A DNA stretch of 64,000 bases, from assembly GCF_002443255.2 (NCBI RefSeq), contig NW_019211455.1, positions 36,485,472 through 36,549,471 on the forward strand, given 5' to 3'. Position numbers and translations under genes: made by a program. Under the pieces are notes generated by a model. It had not been told where the DNA came from, did not search any database, and saw only the letters and a list, made by a program, of their open reading frames with translations. Below are positions 48,801-57,000 of the stretch, piece by piece; within the stretch, counting starts at the first letter, position 1, and every line of letters starts with the position of its first letter. This stretch comes from Varroa destructor. Its lineage: Eukaryota; Arthropoda; Arachnida; Mesostigmata; Varroidae.

Positions 48801-50720
48801 ATCTGATGTACTAGTCTCTCCATGATCTTGAAAGGGGTGGTCATGGACAGACAACATCAACGTGACCAAGCGCTTCGAAATTTGGGTTAGCGGTGAAATA
48901 CTTAAATCTTAAGCTAGAACTGAACTAGGGTTTGACATGACTTCAATAGCCAAGGTTTACGCGCAGACATGAATGATGTAATTATTTAGTGCCTATCTTG
49001 TTGCACGTTTACCCACAAATAACCTGGAGGGAAGTTGTCGTTTCCTTGCAAAATGCTGGTGGCAAGGCGACTGAAATGTAGCAGTGCTCCCGTTAGTAAC
49101 GTTAACTACGGAGGCGCTTATGCCGCTAACGATAATCGGTGAGCTATAAGCAATGTTCATGTAAATTAAGAAACGAAAACTTTACACTGAAGTCCCTTTG
49201 ATATTATGCCGGATGCAGACGTTTGTAAAATAAACATTATCCTGACCTCGACCTCTGCGTAAGAGGAAAACGGCAACCATACGCTGAAGTTACCTATCAT
49301 TTCAATATGTATGAAGCACAAACGGTTTTAGCAAAAGGCGGGGGAAGTGATATGCAACCTGCCTCGTGTTTAACGGGGATTGTCTTTCTAGGTTCCGAGT
49401 TTTACGTCCGGTGTCGCCTTCAGGTATTCTACCAGACGGCTAGCTCCCAGCACGAAACATAATGTGTCCATGCCCAGATTCGAATCTACGTCCCAGTGTG
49501 TCCTTAAGATTAACAGAGAAATACGTTATCCACTCTGTCGGGGAACGAGAGTAACAGAGATGGTCGTGTTAGCCTCAACCGATGCTGCAGTCTATTAAAG
49601 TCATACTCCACGTACTCGGATACGTAATTTGCCTCAGCACGCAAAGAACTGCAACTTAATAAGCCTAGTCTCTAGAGACGTTTGTATGCTCTTATCCTAT
49701 GCGGCATCTTTAATGATGTCAAGAAAACTCAATCATAAACTAGGGTTTCACCTACGTCATGAGTCATACCGAATTTAAAGGTCCAAGGTAAAAGGTTCCA
49801 TACTGTGCCGAATAATTAGGAGCAGCCTTACAAGCTAACAAAGTCTGACGATCTTCTTAATCCTGCGCCCTTGACATCTTTAAAGAGTCGTCAGAGCCTC
49901 AAAAATGTTCATGAAAAAAGTGCACTTCAGAAAAACCAGAAGGAGCCGAAAGTATTATATATTCCGCAAACTCGCCTTTTGCAGTTTATTTACTAAAGTC
50001 ACCCTCATACCCAGCTAAACGTTAATCTCAAATGCGGTAATACAGAAGTTGATGTGACGGTTAAATAACACTGACACAGTAAACTGGAACAGCTATCCAC
50101 GTAGTTAATGACTTAATCCGGATCGTAGTTAAGCTTTGAGAAACGTGTTGTAACTGCTACAGATATACGTAATGAAATACTGTACAGTGCAGGTGATCTA
50201 GTTCTGTATGCCACAAAATATGAAATCAGATTACTGCGGTGAGAGAAATGTCAGAAAAGAGATTGTTATATGGGTCACACAACTGAATGACGACGAAGAC
50301 ACGATTATTGGGATAGCAACGTACACGGCATAGATGTTGGTAGCGTTTGACGCTACGTAGGGAAAGAACGCTGGATAGGGTAAGTATACCGTTGTGGTCT
50401 AGAAGCAAACACTCAAAGAGAGTAACATTTGCACTAATAACAACGATAAAAACAAAATGTGCGAAGATACTCGCTGAAATTATTGAATTAATCTCTTATC
50501 AATTATTTTTGTTTAGATCAACGAGCACAAGAGTCACAATATGGATTGCTGTACGGCGGTACCGCTAGTGGCGGCCTCTGGTGACACGATTGAACTGATA
50601 ATTAGCAGACCAGCTTCTTATTGTCTTCCGCCTTCGTATCCTGATTGGGCCCAGGATCAGCCCTGGTTGGAGGATGCTCCTAGCTCACGCAGCTCAGTTG
50701 TGATCACACAGACTCTATAA
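24783..50720 (+). CDS. Grip: GRIP (glutamate receptor interacting protein) homologue, 14 coding exons, complete
   Basis: GRIP is a cytoplasmic scaffold with seven PDZ domains. In vertebrates it clusters AMPA receptors (PDZ4-5) and links ephrin/Eph receptors, liprin and motor cargo at synapses. Drosophila Grip guides embryonic muscles. The model joins 24783-24897, 35976-36269, 39177-39367, 39636-40306, 40500-40685, 42355-42572, 42883-43098, 44102-44246, 44484-44632, 44864-45238, 46084-46479, 47626-48167, 48366-48557 and 50517-50720. It has 3894 nt, 1297 residues and no internal stop. Approximate PDZ positions are 1: 46-132, 2: 150-240, 3: 253-340, 4: 447-531, 5: 540-627, 6: 640-724, 7: 1177-1261. 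The linker before PDZ7 keeps the GRIP motifs [10 protein letters not shown] and [10 protein letters not shown]. The protein has no signal peptide or membrane segment. Domain order and length match GRIP1/2, and nothing is missing. Alternative exons cannot be excluded. Confidence 0.95.
25709..25731. repeat. (GTT)n microsatellite
   Basis: About six GTT units. Read on the minus strand they give the glutamine run in the open frame at 25554-25976. That frame is otherwise low-complexity and is not treated as a gene. Confidence 0.9.
26560..26850 (+). mobile_element. Decayed Tc1-like transposon relic
   Basis: The plus strand at 26677-26838 reads [17 protein letters not shown]... then [15 protein letters not shown]. 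This matches the Tc1-family pattern Rl.wA..h..W....W..V.fSDEs.F.l. The first catalytic aspartate of FSDES is replaced (LSEEF), and a stop follows at 26839. Sequence upstream to about 26560 has weak, frameshifted similarity to the DNA-binding part. No terminal inverted repeats were found. The copy is dead and sits in GRIP intron 1 in the same orientation as the gene. Confidence 0.6.
32655..32677. repeat. (AT)n microsatellite
   Basis: About eleven AT units within GRIP intron 1. Confidence 0.95.
35976..36269 (+). CDS. Grip: GRIP exon 2 (PDZ1)
   Basis: Starts after TTGCAG and ends before GTAAGT, phase 1 at both ends. It encodes the whole of PDZ1 from [10 protein letters not shown] to [10 protein letters not shown]. 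The end matches the vertebrate GRIP PDZ1 end (VEYELPP). The ligand-binding loop is [12 protein letters not shown] rather than the usual GLGF type. The helix region [20 protein letters not shown] is conserved (ARSD-L-GD---VNGI). The exon is notably GC-rich compared with its introns. Confidence 0.92.
36579..36902 (+). CDS. Unassigned coding-like open frame in GRIP intron 2
   Basis: An open frame of 107 codons follows a pyrimidine-rich acceptor (CTTTTTTAG at 36578). It has an internal ATG at 36630 and reads [20 protein letters not shown], then [20 protein letters not shown], then a Ser/Thr run made by GTC/GAC triplets. Composition is GC-rich and protein-like, unlike the surrounding intron. I recognise no family. 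Joined directly at 36579 to exon 2 it would meet a stop; joined at the AG at 36587-36588 (start 36589) it would be in phase. No good donor was found before the stop. It could be an alternative exon, an alternative first exon, a separate small gene, or chance. Confidence 0.35.
   Translation: MTQVSLDEGSKHHRSTAMSIDGTVNYRPAFLENKGDPLDPCTIWTEGPSVPGAPRPTFVKYKVWTPDGRSKKASLSSSTTTTTTTAASHLLPLFLYHRQQHSSRLSK
36802..36834. repeat. (GTC)n/(GAC)n triplet repeat
   Basis: Three GTC units run into about eight GAC units through a GTCGAC palindrome. It encodes the Ser-Thr run in the open frame above. Confidence 0.95.
37429..37818 (+). CDS. Hypothetical small hydrophobic open frame in GRIP intron 2
   Basis: 129 codons (initiator read as TTG; first ATG at about 37542). 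The ATG version would give a very hydrophobic protein with three likely membrane segments ([60 protein letters not shown]) and a polar tail. T-rich intron sequence easily makes such frames, so this may be chance. No family was recognised and no promoter or splice signals support it. Confidence 0.18.
   Translation: MYVLTKYARWTYRCEYFFCLICAVGRYHSPARVLFCFDMIAKLILVPLSLPLLLSAWVMLIWIGDLFIMCLFWGICGPFCLLSSIFHFHLSLKPMEKAILTLALLLPPSLPFCAILGYLYRKPVIVEQQ
39177..39367 (+). CDS. Grip: GRIP exon 3 (first half of PDZ2)
   Basis: Acceptor TTCAG, donor GTAAAA. Enters in phase 1, leaves in phase 0. It encodes [20 protein letters not shown] (the strand and SLGF ligand loop) through [16 protein letters not shown]. 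The last stretch is essentially the vertebrate GRIP PDZ2 sequence. The exon joins directly to PGDRL in exon 4. Confidence 0.93.
39636..40306 (+). CDS. Grip: GRIP exon 4 (end of PDZ2, PDZ3, linker)
   Basis: Acceptor ACAG, donor GTACGC, phase 0 in and 2 out. It begins [20 protein letters not shown], completing PDZ2, and continues [12 protein letters not shown] as in vertebrate GRIP. PDZ3 follows, with loop RLGVTLTQ and [19 protein letters not shown]. After LEILPAG comes a low-complexity linker rich in Ser, Pro, His and Arg ([20 protein letters not shown]). Confidence 0.95.
40500..40685 (+). CDS. Grip: GRIP exon 5 (linker and first half of PDZ4)
   Basis: Acceptor AATAG, donor GTGAAG, phase 2 both ends. 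It reads [16 protein letters not shown], then PDZ4 from [20 protein letters not shown] through [14 protein letters not shown]-.G.G matches vertebrate GRIP PDZ4 (LTADPVTGFGIQL). In vertebrates PDZ4 stabilises PDZ5 for receptor binding. Confidence 0.92.
40686..42354 (+). other. GRIP intron 5 (1.7 kb)
   Basis: AT-rich; no repeat, RNA or coding signal could be supported. The short open frames at 41057-41239 and 41433-41642 lack family features. Confidence 0.8.
42355..42572 (+). CDS. Grip: GRIP exon 6 (end of PDZ4, start of PDZ5)
   Basis: Acceptor GTGCAG, donor GTTAGT, phase 2 in and 1 out. It reads [20 protein letters not shown] to the end of PDZ4 ([13 protein letters not shown]). The start of PDZ5 follows, with loop [10 protein letters not shown]. 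The DVAESVIxSSGTFxVKLxKK junction is almost identical to vertebrate GRIP. The very short PDZ4-PDZ5 linker, needed for their tandem fold, is preserved. Confidence 0.95.
42883..43098 (+). CDS. Grip: GRIP exon 7 (rest of PDZ5)
   Basis: Acceptor CACAG, donor GTAAGC, phase 1 both ends. It reads [20 protein letters not shown], then [17 protein letters not shown], then LRIRKDEHC. This matches GRIP PDZ5 ([20 protein letters not shown] ... KLKIRKDE). In vertebrates PDZ5 binds the C-terminal tail of AMPA receptor GluA2/3. Confidence 0.95.
43099..44101 (+). other. GRIP intron 7 (1.0 kb)
   Basis: AT-rich; nothing recognisable inside. The minus-strand open frame at 43989-44225 is a shadow of exon 8. Confidence 0.85.
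44102..44246 (+). CDS. Grip: GRIP exon 8 (first half of PDZ6)
   Basis: Acceptor ACTAG, donor GTAGGA, phase 1 in and 2 out. It reads [20 protein letters not shown] and then [19 protein letters not shown]. The [21 protein letters not shown] block is diagnostic of GRIP PDZ6. Confidence 0.96.
44484..44632 (+). CDS. Grip: GRIP exon 9 (second half of PDZ6)
   Basis: Acceptor TTTCAG, donor GTACTG, phase 2 in and 1 out. It reads [20 protein letters not shown], then [20 protein letters not shown], then KLAKFK, completing PDZ6. In vertebrates this domain binds Eph receptors, ephrin-B and liprin-alpha tails. Confidence 0.96.
44864..45238 (+). CDS. Grip: GRIP exon 10 (PDZ6-PDZ7 linker, part 1)
   Basis: Acceptor CTACAG, donor GTCTGC, phase 1 both ends. 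It encodes a disordered linker rich in Pro, Ser, Thr and Ala. The segment [20 protein letters not shown] keeps the short PSVDSAVDSWD motif found at this place in vertebrate GRIPs, which anchors the exon to the family. The Ala/Thr/Pro stretch after it ([16 protein letters not shown]) is lineage-specific low complexity. Confidence 0.9.
45239..46083 (+). other. GRIP intron 10
   Basis: AT-rich, with an (AAT)n run near 45873-45889 and a poly-A stretch. A GGTTCGACACC at 45511-45521 looks like a lone tRNA B-box (see rejected items). Confidence 0.75.
46084..46479 (+). CDS. Grip: GRIP exon 11 (PDZ6-PDZ7 linker, part 2)
   Basis: The acceptor is TTAAAG at 46078-46083, less pyrimidine-rich than the other introns. 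It is chosen because it opens the only long frame in the right phase. Donor GTAATA, phase 1 both ends. It reads [20 protein letters not shown], then [15 protein letters not shown], then Pro/Ser-rich sequence. Disordered and poorly conserved. The exact 5' edge is the weakest splice site in the model. Confidence 0.78.
46480..47625 (+). other. GRIP intron 11 (1.1 kb)
   Basis: AT-rich; no feature recognised. The minus-strand open frame at 46718-46951 has no support. Confidence 0.8.
47626..48167 (+). CDS. Grip: GRIP exon 12 (PDZ6-PDZ7 linker, part 3, conserved helix)
   Basis: Acceptor TTTTAG, donor GTGAGT, phase 1 in and 0 out. The segment [20 protein letters not shown] followed by IERNL corresponds to the vertebrate GRIP helix [22 protein letters not shown], the best conserved part of the linker. 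The rest is Ser/Gly-rich ([16 protein letters not shown]) and then [20 protein letters not shown], which is hydrophobic-acidic and may be a short binding helix. Confidence 0.92.
48366..48557 (+). CDS. Grip: GRIP exon 13 (first part of PDZ7)
   Basis: Acceptor TCTAG, donor GTATGA, phase 0 both ends. It reads [20 protein letters not shown], then [18 protein letters not shown], then [18 protein letters not shown]. This is the GRIP PDZ7 pattern (PVELHKVTLYKD...DFGFSV.DGL.EKGVYV). In vertebrates PDZ7 binds GRASP-1 and has an atypical closed groove. Confidence 0.96.
48558..50516 (+). other. GRIP intron 13 (2 kb)
   Basis: Contains a tRNA-like sequence on the minus strand (49471-49545, see below). 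Base composition at about 48990-49600 is somewhat more balanced than in the other introns, as expected of an inserted repeat. No coding signal. Confidence 0.75.
49471..49545 (-). repeat. tRNA-like sequence, possible SINE head
   Basis: On the minus strand, GACAGAGTGGATAACG resembles a tRNA A-box. About 50 nt later AGATTCGAATCT resembles a B-box (GGTTCGAATCC type, with a changed first base). The anticodon arm does not fold cleanly, so this is not a working tRNA. An A-box and B-box at this spacing inside an intron suggest a tRNA-derived SINE or a decayed tRNA copy. Confidence 0.35.
50517..50720 (+). CDS. Grip: GRIP exon 14 (end of PDZ7, C-terminus, stop)
   Basis: Acceptor GTTTAG, phase 0, ends at TAA 50718-50720. 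It reads [20 protein letters not shown], then [12 protein letters not shown], closing PDZ7 (vertebrate: [23 protein letters not shown]). A short tail rich in Pro, Trp and Ser ends in VVITQTL. The last residues do not fit a class I PDZ ligand, because position -2 is Gln. Confidence 0.95.
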   Translation: MNEHKSHNMDCCTAVPLVAASGDTIELIISRPASYCLPPSYPDWAQDQPWLEDAPSSRSSVVITQTL

Positions 50721-51199
50721 GCCACCTTTTAAAGATTATAACATTCATTATTTGGACACGCGTCAATCTAACTGACTTGGGGCTGATAAGGCAATTTGTA
50801 GACAGCTTTTGTGTAATATTTTTGCTTTGAACGCTTGATAATTGGTTCGGGCTCGTGGTTACGCAGTGTCGTCACTTCTGCGGGTTCACTTAGGTGCGGA
50901 ACTTGAACGAAGGAGACATTTCTTAATTATTTAGTTTTGCTTACATATACAAGCACCTTGCGATGCCACCTATACGATTCTTTCTATTCTAGGCTGTATT
51001 TAGCAAACCATTAAGACATTTGCTTCCTGAGCCGATAAACATGCTGTGACATGAATAATTGAGCTAATGACTGTGTGTTATTAAACTAGAACCAATGCCG
51101 GGCGCCAAAGTCAGTCGGGTAAATAATGAAACGAATTGTATGTAACGTACCTAGACACAAATCTATCCCATCACAGTTCACAATGTACATAATACTGTA

Positions 51200-51205
51200 A
51201 ATAAA
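51200..51205 (+). other. Candidate GRIP polyadenylation signal
   Basis: AATAAA 480 bases after the GRIP stop codon, in AT-rich 3' untranslated sequence with GT- and T-rich stretches following. It is the first convincing hexamer on this strand after the stop. Confidence 0.55.
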
Positions 51206-54068
51206 GTTTCCAAACTACAATCTCATTCGATTCTTCTTTATTATAGATAAATAAATCCAAAAGTTCGTTGTGCTTTCAAGTCAACTTTTAATTTGTATGT
51301 GGATGACGTCTTGTTTTACCTACTTATTTTATGGTTACGCAGGGGAGAGTGGGACTATATATATAAACAGGGCCATAAAGGCCATTTAGTTAGGGAATCC
51401 TTATTTGAAATTATAGTAATCCGAAGTTTCAACTTTTTTCAGACAGAACTCGGGTTAGAAATTTCGCATAATTCACATTATTGAATCTTTTTTTGACTAA
51501 ATTTAGAACAATAGGGCTATACAGAACTCGTAGATATATTTTTGCATAACATCCAATTTTTGCTAAACAATGAAGAAAAAATCTACCTAATCACCTCGCT
51601 TTTCTACTACAGCTTCGCTCATTTTAGAGCCGCATTTTCAAAGCGAAACAATAATCAAGTTAAGCAAAAATCATCATCTTACGATATATCACGTGATTGC
51701 CCTGGGGTCTATGTTGGCCGAAATGAGATTGATGATATAAGCGACTAATATTTCGAGCCTATATGAAATAAAATGTCATGGATTGCTTATACAGATAAAT
51801 TCCAGCTCGTTCTTGTGAACAAATGTATATTTATACATATGCCATATTTAATTAACATATCATAGTTTTGTGCTTATACGCCACACATCTAAGAAACGAT
51901 ATGGGAACATCGGTGTTCTCATAGAGTAGTGCTAGAGAAAAAAAAATACTATCGTCGATGTAACTCCAGTGTTTTTTTCTAATTAATTAGCGGTAAATAA
52001 TCAGCGTTCGACGATTACTTAATCCGTTAAAAATTCAAATTTTTAGGTTCCTATAGGTATGTCTGTTGCAGGTGCAATTTTGACAGCACAATGAAACAGC
52101 CATATCTTCATAACGTATCATCGAGACTGCACAATGTTGCTAACAAAAGCTTTTAATCTTCAATGTATAAAGATCTCATGCTCGTAAATGACTTGAACGC
52201 TGTGTCCTGTTACCCATCGGCCGATGCTATGCATCAGACGATCATTTCAAACAATAAGCTCCGGTACTTATTCTTATCATTGTCCGTGCATGAGCGACCG
52301 AGATCGTACCTCTTAGCTCCTTTTGTAGGAAGTGCCTAGTAGTTTGGTCCTACTTGACTCGAGAGCTCGAAGTGCATACTGACGGGCTAACAGTTTTGCA
52401 GACCTGTTCGTATGGAGTACAAAGAAAGCGTTTCGCACCATTTCATCGAGAGCACTTTCTGCCCTTCAACGAAGCCATTCACGCCATTACATATGTGAAG
52501 GATGTGTAATAATGTGAGCTAGTCAGCCTAGATGTTACAGTCTTTGAATCATTCAAAGTTCGACTTCATACAAGTGTGCGCTGGGAATTACGATAGAAAA
52601 TATCCTTAGTAGTTTTAGAGAAATGAGTATCTTTTCGCTGAATGGAAACATTCACAGAAATTCCTTCATTGGCATAGGCTGATAATCAGCCAGGGTTATT
52701 GAGCCATTACGGAGTATCACTTCGGCAGGACAATCGTTCATCCTCGAAAACAAAGGCTGTATCGAAGGCAGCTTTGTTGCCGCTTGTCCGCGAGAAGCAA
52801 GAACCAGTGCCCATAAGCATTTCTGCCTATTGAGATCAATTTATCGGAAGGGGCAGCACTGTAAAGAACCTGGTCCACGAATTGTCCCTTCGTCCTAATA
52901 CAAGTCTGCATCGCGTATGTACGCGTGCGAACATCCGATATACTTTTTCGCGCTAAAAAATGCCTACTTCAATAACAGTAACCTATCGAATTCCTTTCGT
53001 AGAGAGAAGTAGACGACGCATGGTTAAAAGTATTTAAGAAACAATGCAAACAAATAGATTAGTGCACCGGAAATTTCCTGTTTACCTCCCTACAAATAAT
53101 GTAAAAGCCAAATAATAAGGGATAGTCTAGAGTTAAATTGATGAAAACGACCAAAGAAAATCCTCTATAAAAATAGAAAATTTATTCGAATAACCAAGCT
53201 AATGAATTCGATACTAAATAAAAACAACACGGAAAATACTAACAGAAGCAAGAAACACTTAGCGGAAAATGCTCAACTTTACCACTCCTGGCCATATCTT
53301 TAGCCGGGATGAAAAGGCTGCTCGAGCAACTATATTGAAATTATCTATCTAATAACCGTTAACCATTAGACACGAGCGATGATTATCAAGTCAGCGACTA
53401 ATAACCATAAAAAAACCTTTGTTCATCTCTTAGAGTAACTACAGTAACTAACTCAGAGTGGAACTGGCAAGTAACACTACCTTACGAAAATAAAGAACTG
53501 CTTGTATAGAGCAGCATAATTTCTCTCAACGAGCTAAAATACAAACCAGAAATTAGCCACTCTACAATACGCAACGTTCTCCCCTTTGGCAGGTTAAGTA
53601 GAAGAGAAAAACTGAACCAGACTTTAATTAAAGTAAATATTTGTAAACATTTGTAAATTGTTTCCAATGGTTCGCCGAATGTATTGGTTTCGCGGCGTCC
53701 AGCACTCGTCTTCTGTGAAAAGGAAAATGACGCCTACACTTTTGTCAGAAAAATCCGTTATTGATTTCAACACATCCTTAACACTAGGAGATATTTACCT
53801 AAAACGAAATTAGAGAAGCTTCATCGACAACTTATCTGTTCAATAAATACAACCATCACCATCTAGGTATACAACCTAAGCTTTGGGTATTCCCTTTCTA
53901 CTTGATATTTTTTTCCAATTCTAACTGATTTCCAAAATGACTGTAGCACCGAGCCATTATTGGTCTCTTCTAAAACCAATCATATTTTAGCGTAGAAGTA
54001 CTGATCGCACAAAGTTGATATTTTTCCCGCCAACTCTTTGAAAGAGTTCAAAGGGTGAAAGAGAGAGA

Positions 54069-54097
54069 GAAACTAAGTTTTTGAAAAACTTAGTTTC
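54069..54097. repeat. 29-bp perfect palindrome
   Basis: Fourteen-base arms around a single central G. The left arm GAAACTAAGTTTTT is followed by its exact reverse complement. It directly follows a short GA-rich run. Confidence 0.85.
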
Positions 54098-57000
54098 GTT
54101 GGCCTTGTCATTGAATTCAACTATCGGATTTTTTGTCCAAACTTAACTACATCTCCCTCCCCGGGGAGATTTAGAGAAGTATTTGAGAATATAAGCATCG
54201 CCGAAGAGAGGCTCGTTAAGGTTTAAACATGAGCTCCGATTAATAACCGCGAATATCTCTCATAAGGTAATCATGGAACTAAACAGTCTAAGCTTTTGAC
54301 TACAAAGAGACTTTTTGAGCCAGCCCTCCAGTAAGCTCCACGCCAAAAGTACAAGGTACATTAAATTCAAAAAGGATCCTTTCCTTTTCCACATGGTTCC
54401 ATATTGTCGTATTATCGTAGGCTTTCGTAGAGCAGTTGGACGTCGAACAGCGTTTTAGAATGTAAAGAATTATCCGAAGTTTTACCTTGTGAAATGCCGT
54501 GTTTCGCACTGAAGCAAAAATACTCAACGAACAGGCTGCTGCAGACAAACCACACAACTGCAAATTGCTCCCCTTATCCCTTCTTTAGAGAGCCTTTATT
54601 ACGAATCACGAATGGGCCCATTTAAAATCCAGTCCTATTATTCTGAGAAGTCCGAACGAAAACTCTGTCCCGTCAGCTGGCGAAGGTTTTTCGGCTACAG
54701 CCACGAACGTGGCATTATCCCGCCGACATTTATCGCATTGAAAAATGGTAGACTCTGCTTGATGACGCATCCAGGGAATCTAGAATTTACTCATTAAATC
54801 CCTAATCACTACACAGCTTTCACGATGAGATTCCACACTAATTTGCAGAGCAATGTAGCAAATCTCGGATGGTTGACCTGAACCTGAATTGAAAGTGGCC
54901 TCCTACTCGCACCAAAATGCCTACGCGCTGTTTGAAGGCATCGTTGCCAATCACTAATAACGCTACTGCTCAGGTGACGCTTCTCTCTAACGGCGAGTGT
55001 GACCCTGCTTCAAAAAATACTTTTTGCTAAAGGTATGTCCAGACAGGTCAGTAGACTGCCTGAAAATATGATTTAAAATTAAATTGCTTTTAAAATATTA
55101 GGATCGCCTGTTCTGTATACGCAAACGCTCTCATTAGCTCAAAAATAATGAAAAGTTGTCCATATTAATGGTTAGATTGCTCCTTATAGCTAGCACTTCT
55201 TGTGCTTCCGGAACCTAATTAATGGAATGAGAATCAGGTTCAAGAGCAGGATATTCAAGTTCCAGCATGAGAAAATACTGCATGTCTTCCGCCTCATAAC
55301 ATGAAACAGCAAAACCTTGTTACCTGGCTTTGAATAAATGCACGTTCATACATAGTTTCCTTAACTTCGTCTCGAATGATACGAATCATGTCACTGTATA
55401 ACACAGTTGTGCTTCTCTCTAAATTTGCGTCGGTTAAGATATATGGATCCTGGATTAATTCTGCACATCCCTCTGGATGAAATTCTGCGTACTGCTTGAC
55501 ATGCCCTCAGTTGACTATGGTACTATTAGACTTGATTATCTTTAACACCAATGAAACTGTCATCATTTTACGAAGTATACGACCGCCAAGATTTTCCGAA
55601 TCTTTAAATCGGTAGAATGCTAGAGAAGTCCTGCGATCCAGATAAACTTCCATCATTAAATATGCCTTTCGAATATAATACGTCTGGAATTCCTAAGCGT
55701 TTGTGCCGGACACGAAAACTCGGGATATCTCGCGTGCAGTCATTTTGTGATACTCGTTTCTTGCGTGCTGCAGAAGCGTTAAATACTGGACGCACTTTCG
55801 ACGACTTCTTTGTGGGTTTAATTACTGGAAAAATGAGGCATTAAATATCGATTTGTAACCCTGCACGGAAAATCCAATTTAGGCAAAATAAATGGAAATT
55901 TTTCCTCCCTTCGGGTTGTTCATCTCATTCGGTACGTGATGCTGTTTATATAATGAAGGCGTCGTTCGATCCTCAATTTTAACCTTATCATGTTAGTATT
56001 TATCATTTATGTCCTCAAAACTTATAGATCCCAACAACATACGTACTGTCTTATCAGTCAACTTCTAACGCTACATTAGCAAAACTTAATAGGAATGAAG
56101 ATCCTTGCAGAAGCATCTGTTAAGCTCTTGCAGGCGAATCCGGCAAATTCGAATCTATTAGGAAGATAATTTTTATTTACTTTTACACCCTTGTGCCAGC
56201 GCTCTGGCGGCATCTGATTCACTATGTAGCTATAATCGCCTTCCCATATGCAATTTCTTTACCCAACCCTGCAAACTTCTTGAAATAAATGGATAGTAGG
56301 ATTTGCTTGGCCACCAGTTGACCTTTTCAAATATCGAAAGCTCGATAATTACAAGGATTTTGATTAAGAGAATAAGCATATTGAAGTCAATGTTGGAGAT
56401 TCTTCCGCCCAATCCGCGAAGTAACTGAAGCATAGCGATGAAATTGACGTCGTCATCAGGCAACCAACCTGCATCCTTTCAATCGCCGTGCGGACGATCT
56501 GCAAGTCCGTTGAAGAGATAGCGAACTGTACTTGTCGTGTCATTTTCGGCGAATACCTTGTAGTCACAGCGCATTAAAAGTATTACCATTACCTTATATC
56601 CGAAGCTACTTCATCTTTGGTTAACGGCAAAGAATGAACCACGTTTTGTCTATGGCTACCACCGTATACTTCAGGCGGATTTTTCGTTTACTGAAGTTTT
56701 GCAAATTACAAGCGGAATACATTACAGGAATTTTCAGCTGGCCTGAAATGAACTCATGGGAGCCCATTTTTTTACTGATATTCCGTATTTTCCATCTGGA
56801 ATATAACTGCGCGACACGTGATATCTGAAGTATCAGTTTTAGCCAACAAAGCCGTTAGGGCCCAAATTTTTTAAATAAGCGCATACTTCAAAAAATAAAT
56901 AAAAAAATTCAAAGTCCTTCGGATTCGTTTAGAACCATTCATTTTTTTTACGATTCATTTTTACAGAGAATACAAAAAGCGTTTGCTAATGTTTCAAGCT

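Noticed and set aside
55617..55844. Plus-strand open frame faintly like a LINE C-terminus
   Set aside because: The resemblance is a loose composition pattern only; no catalytic or zinc-binding motif could be found nearby.
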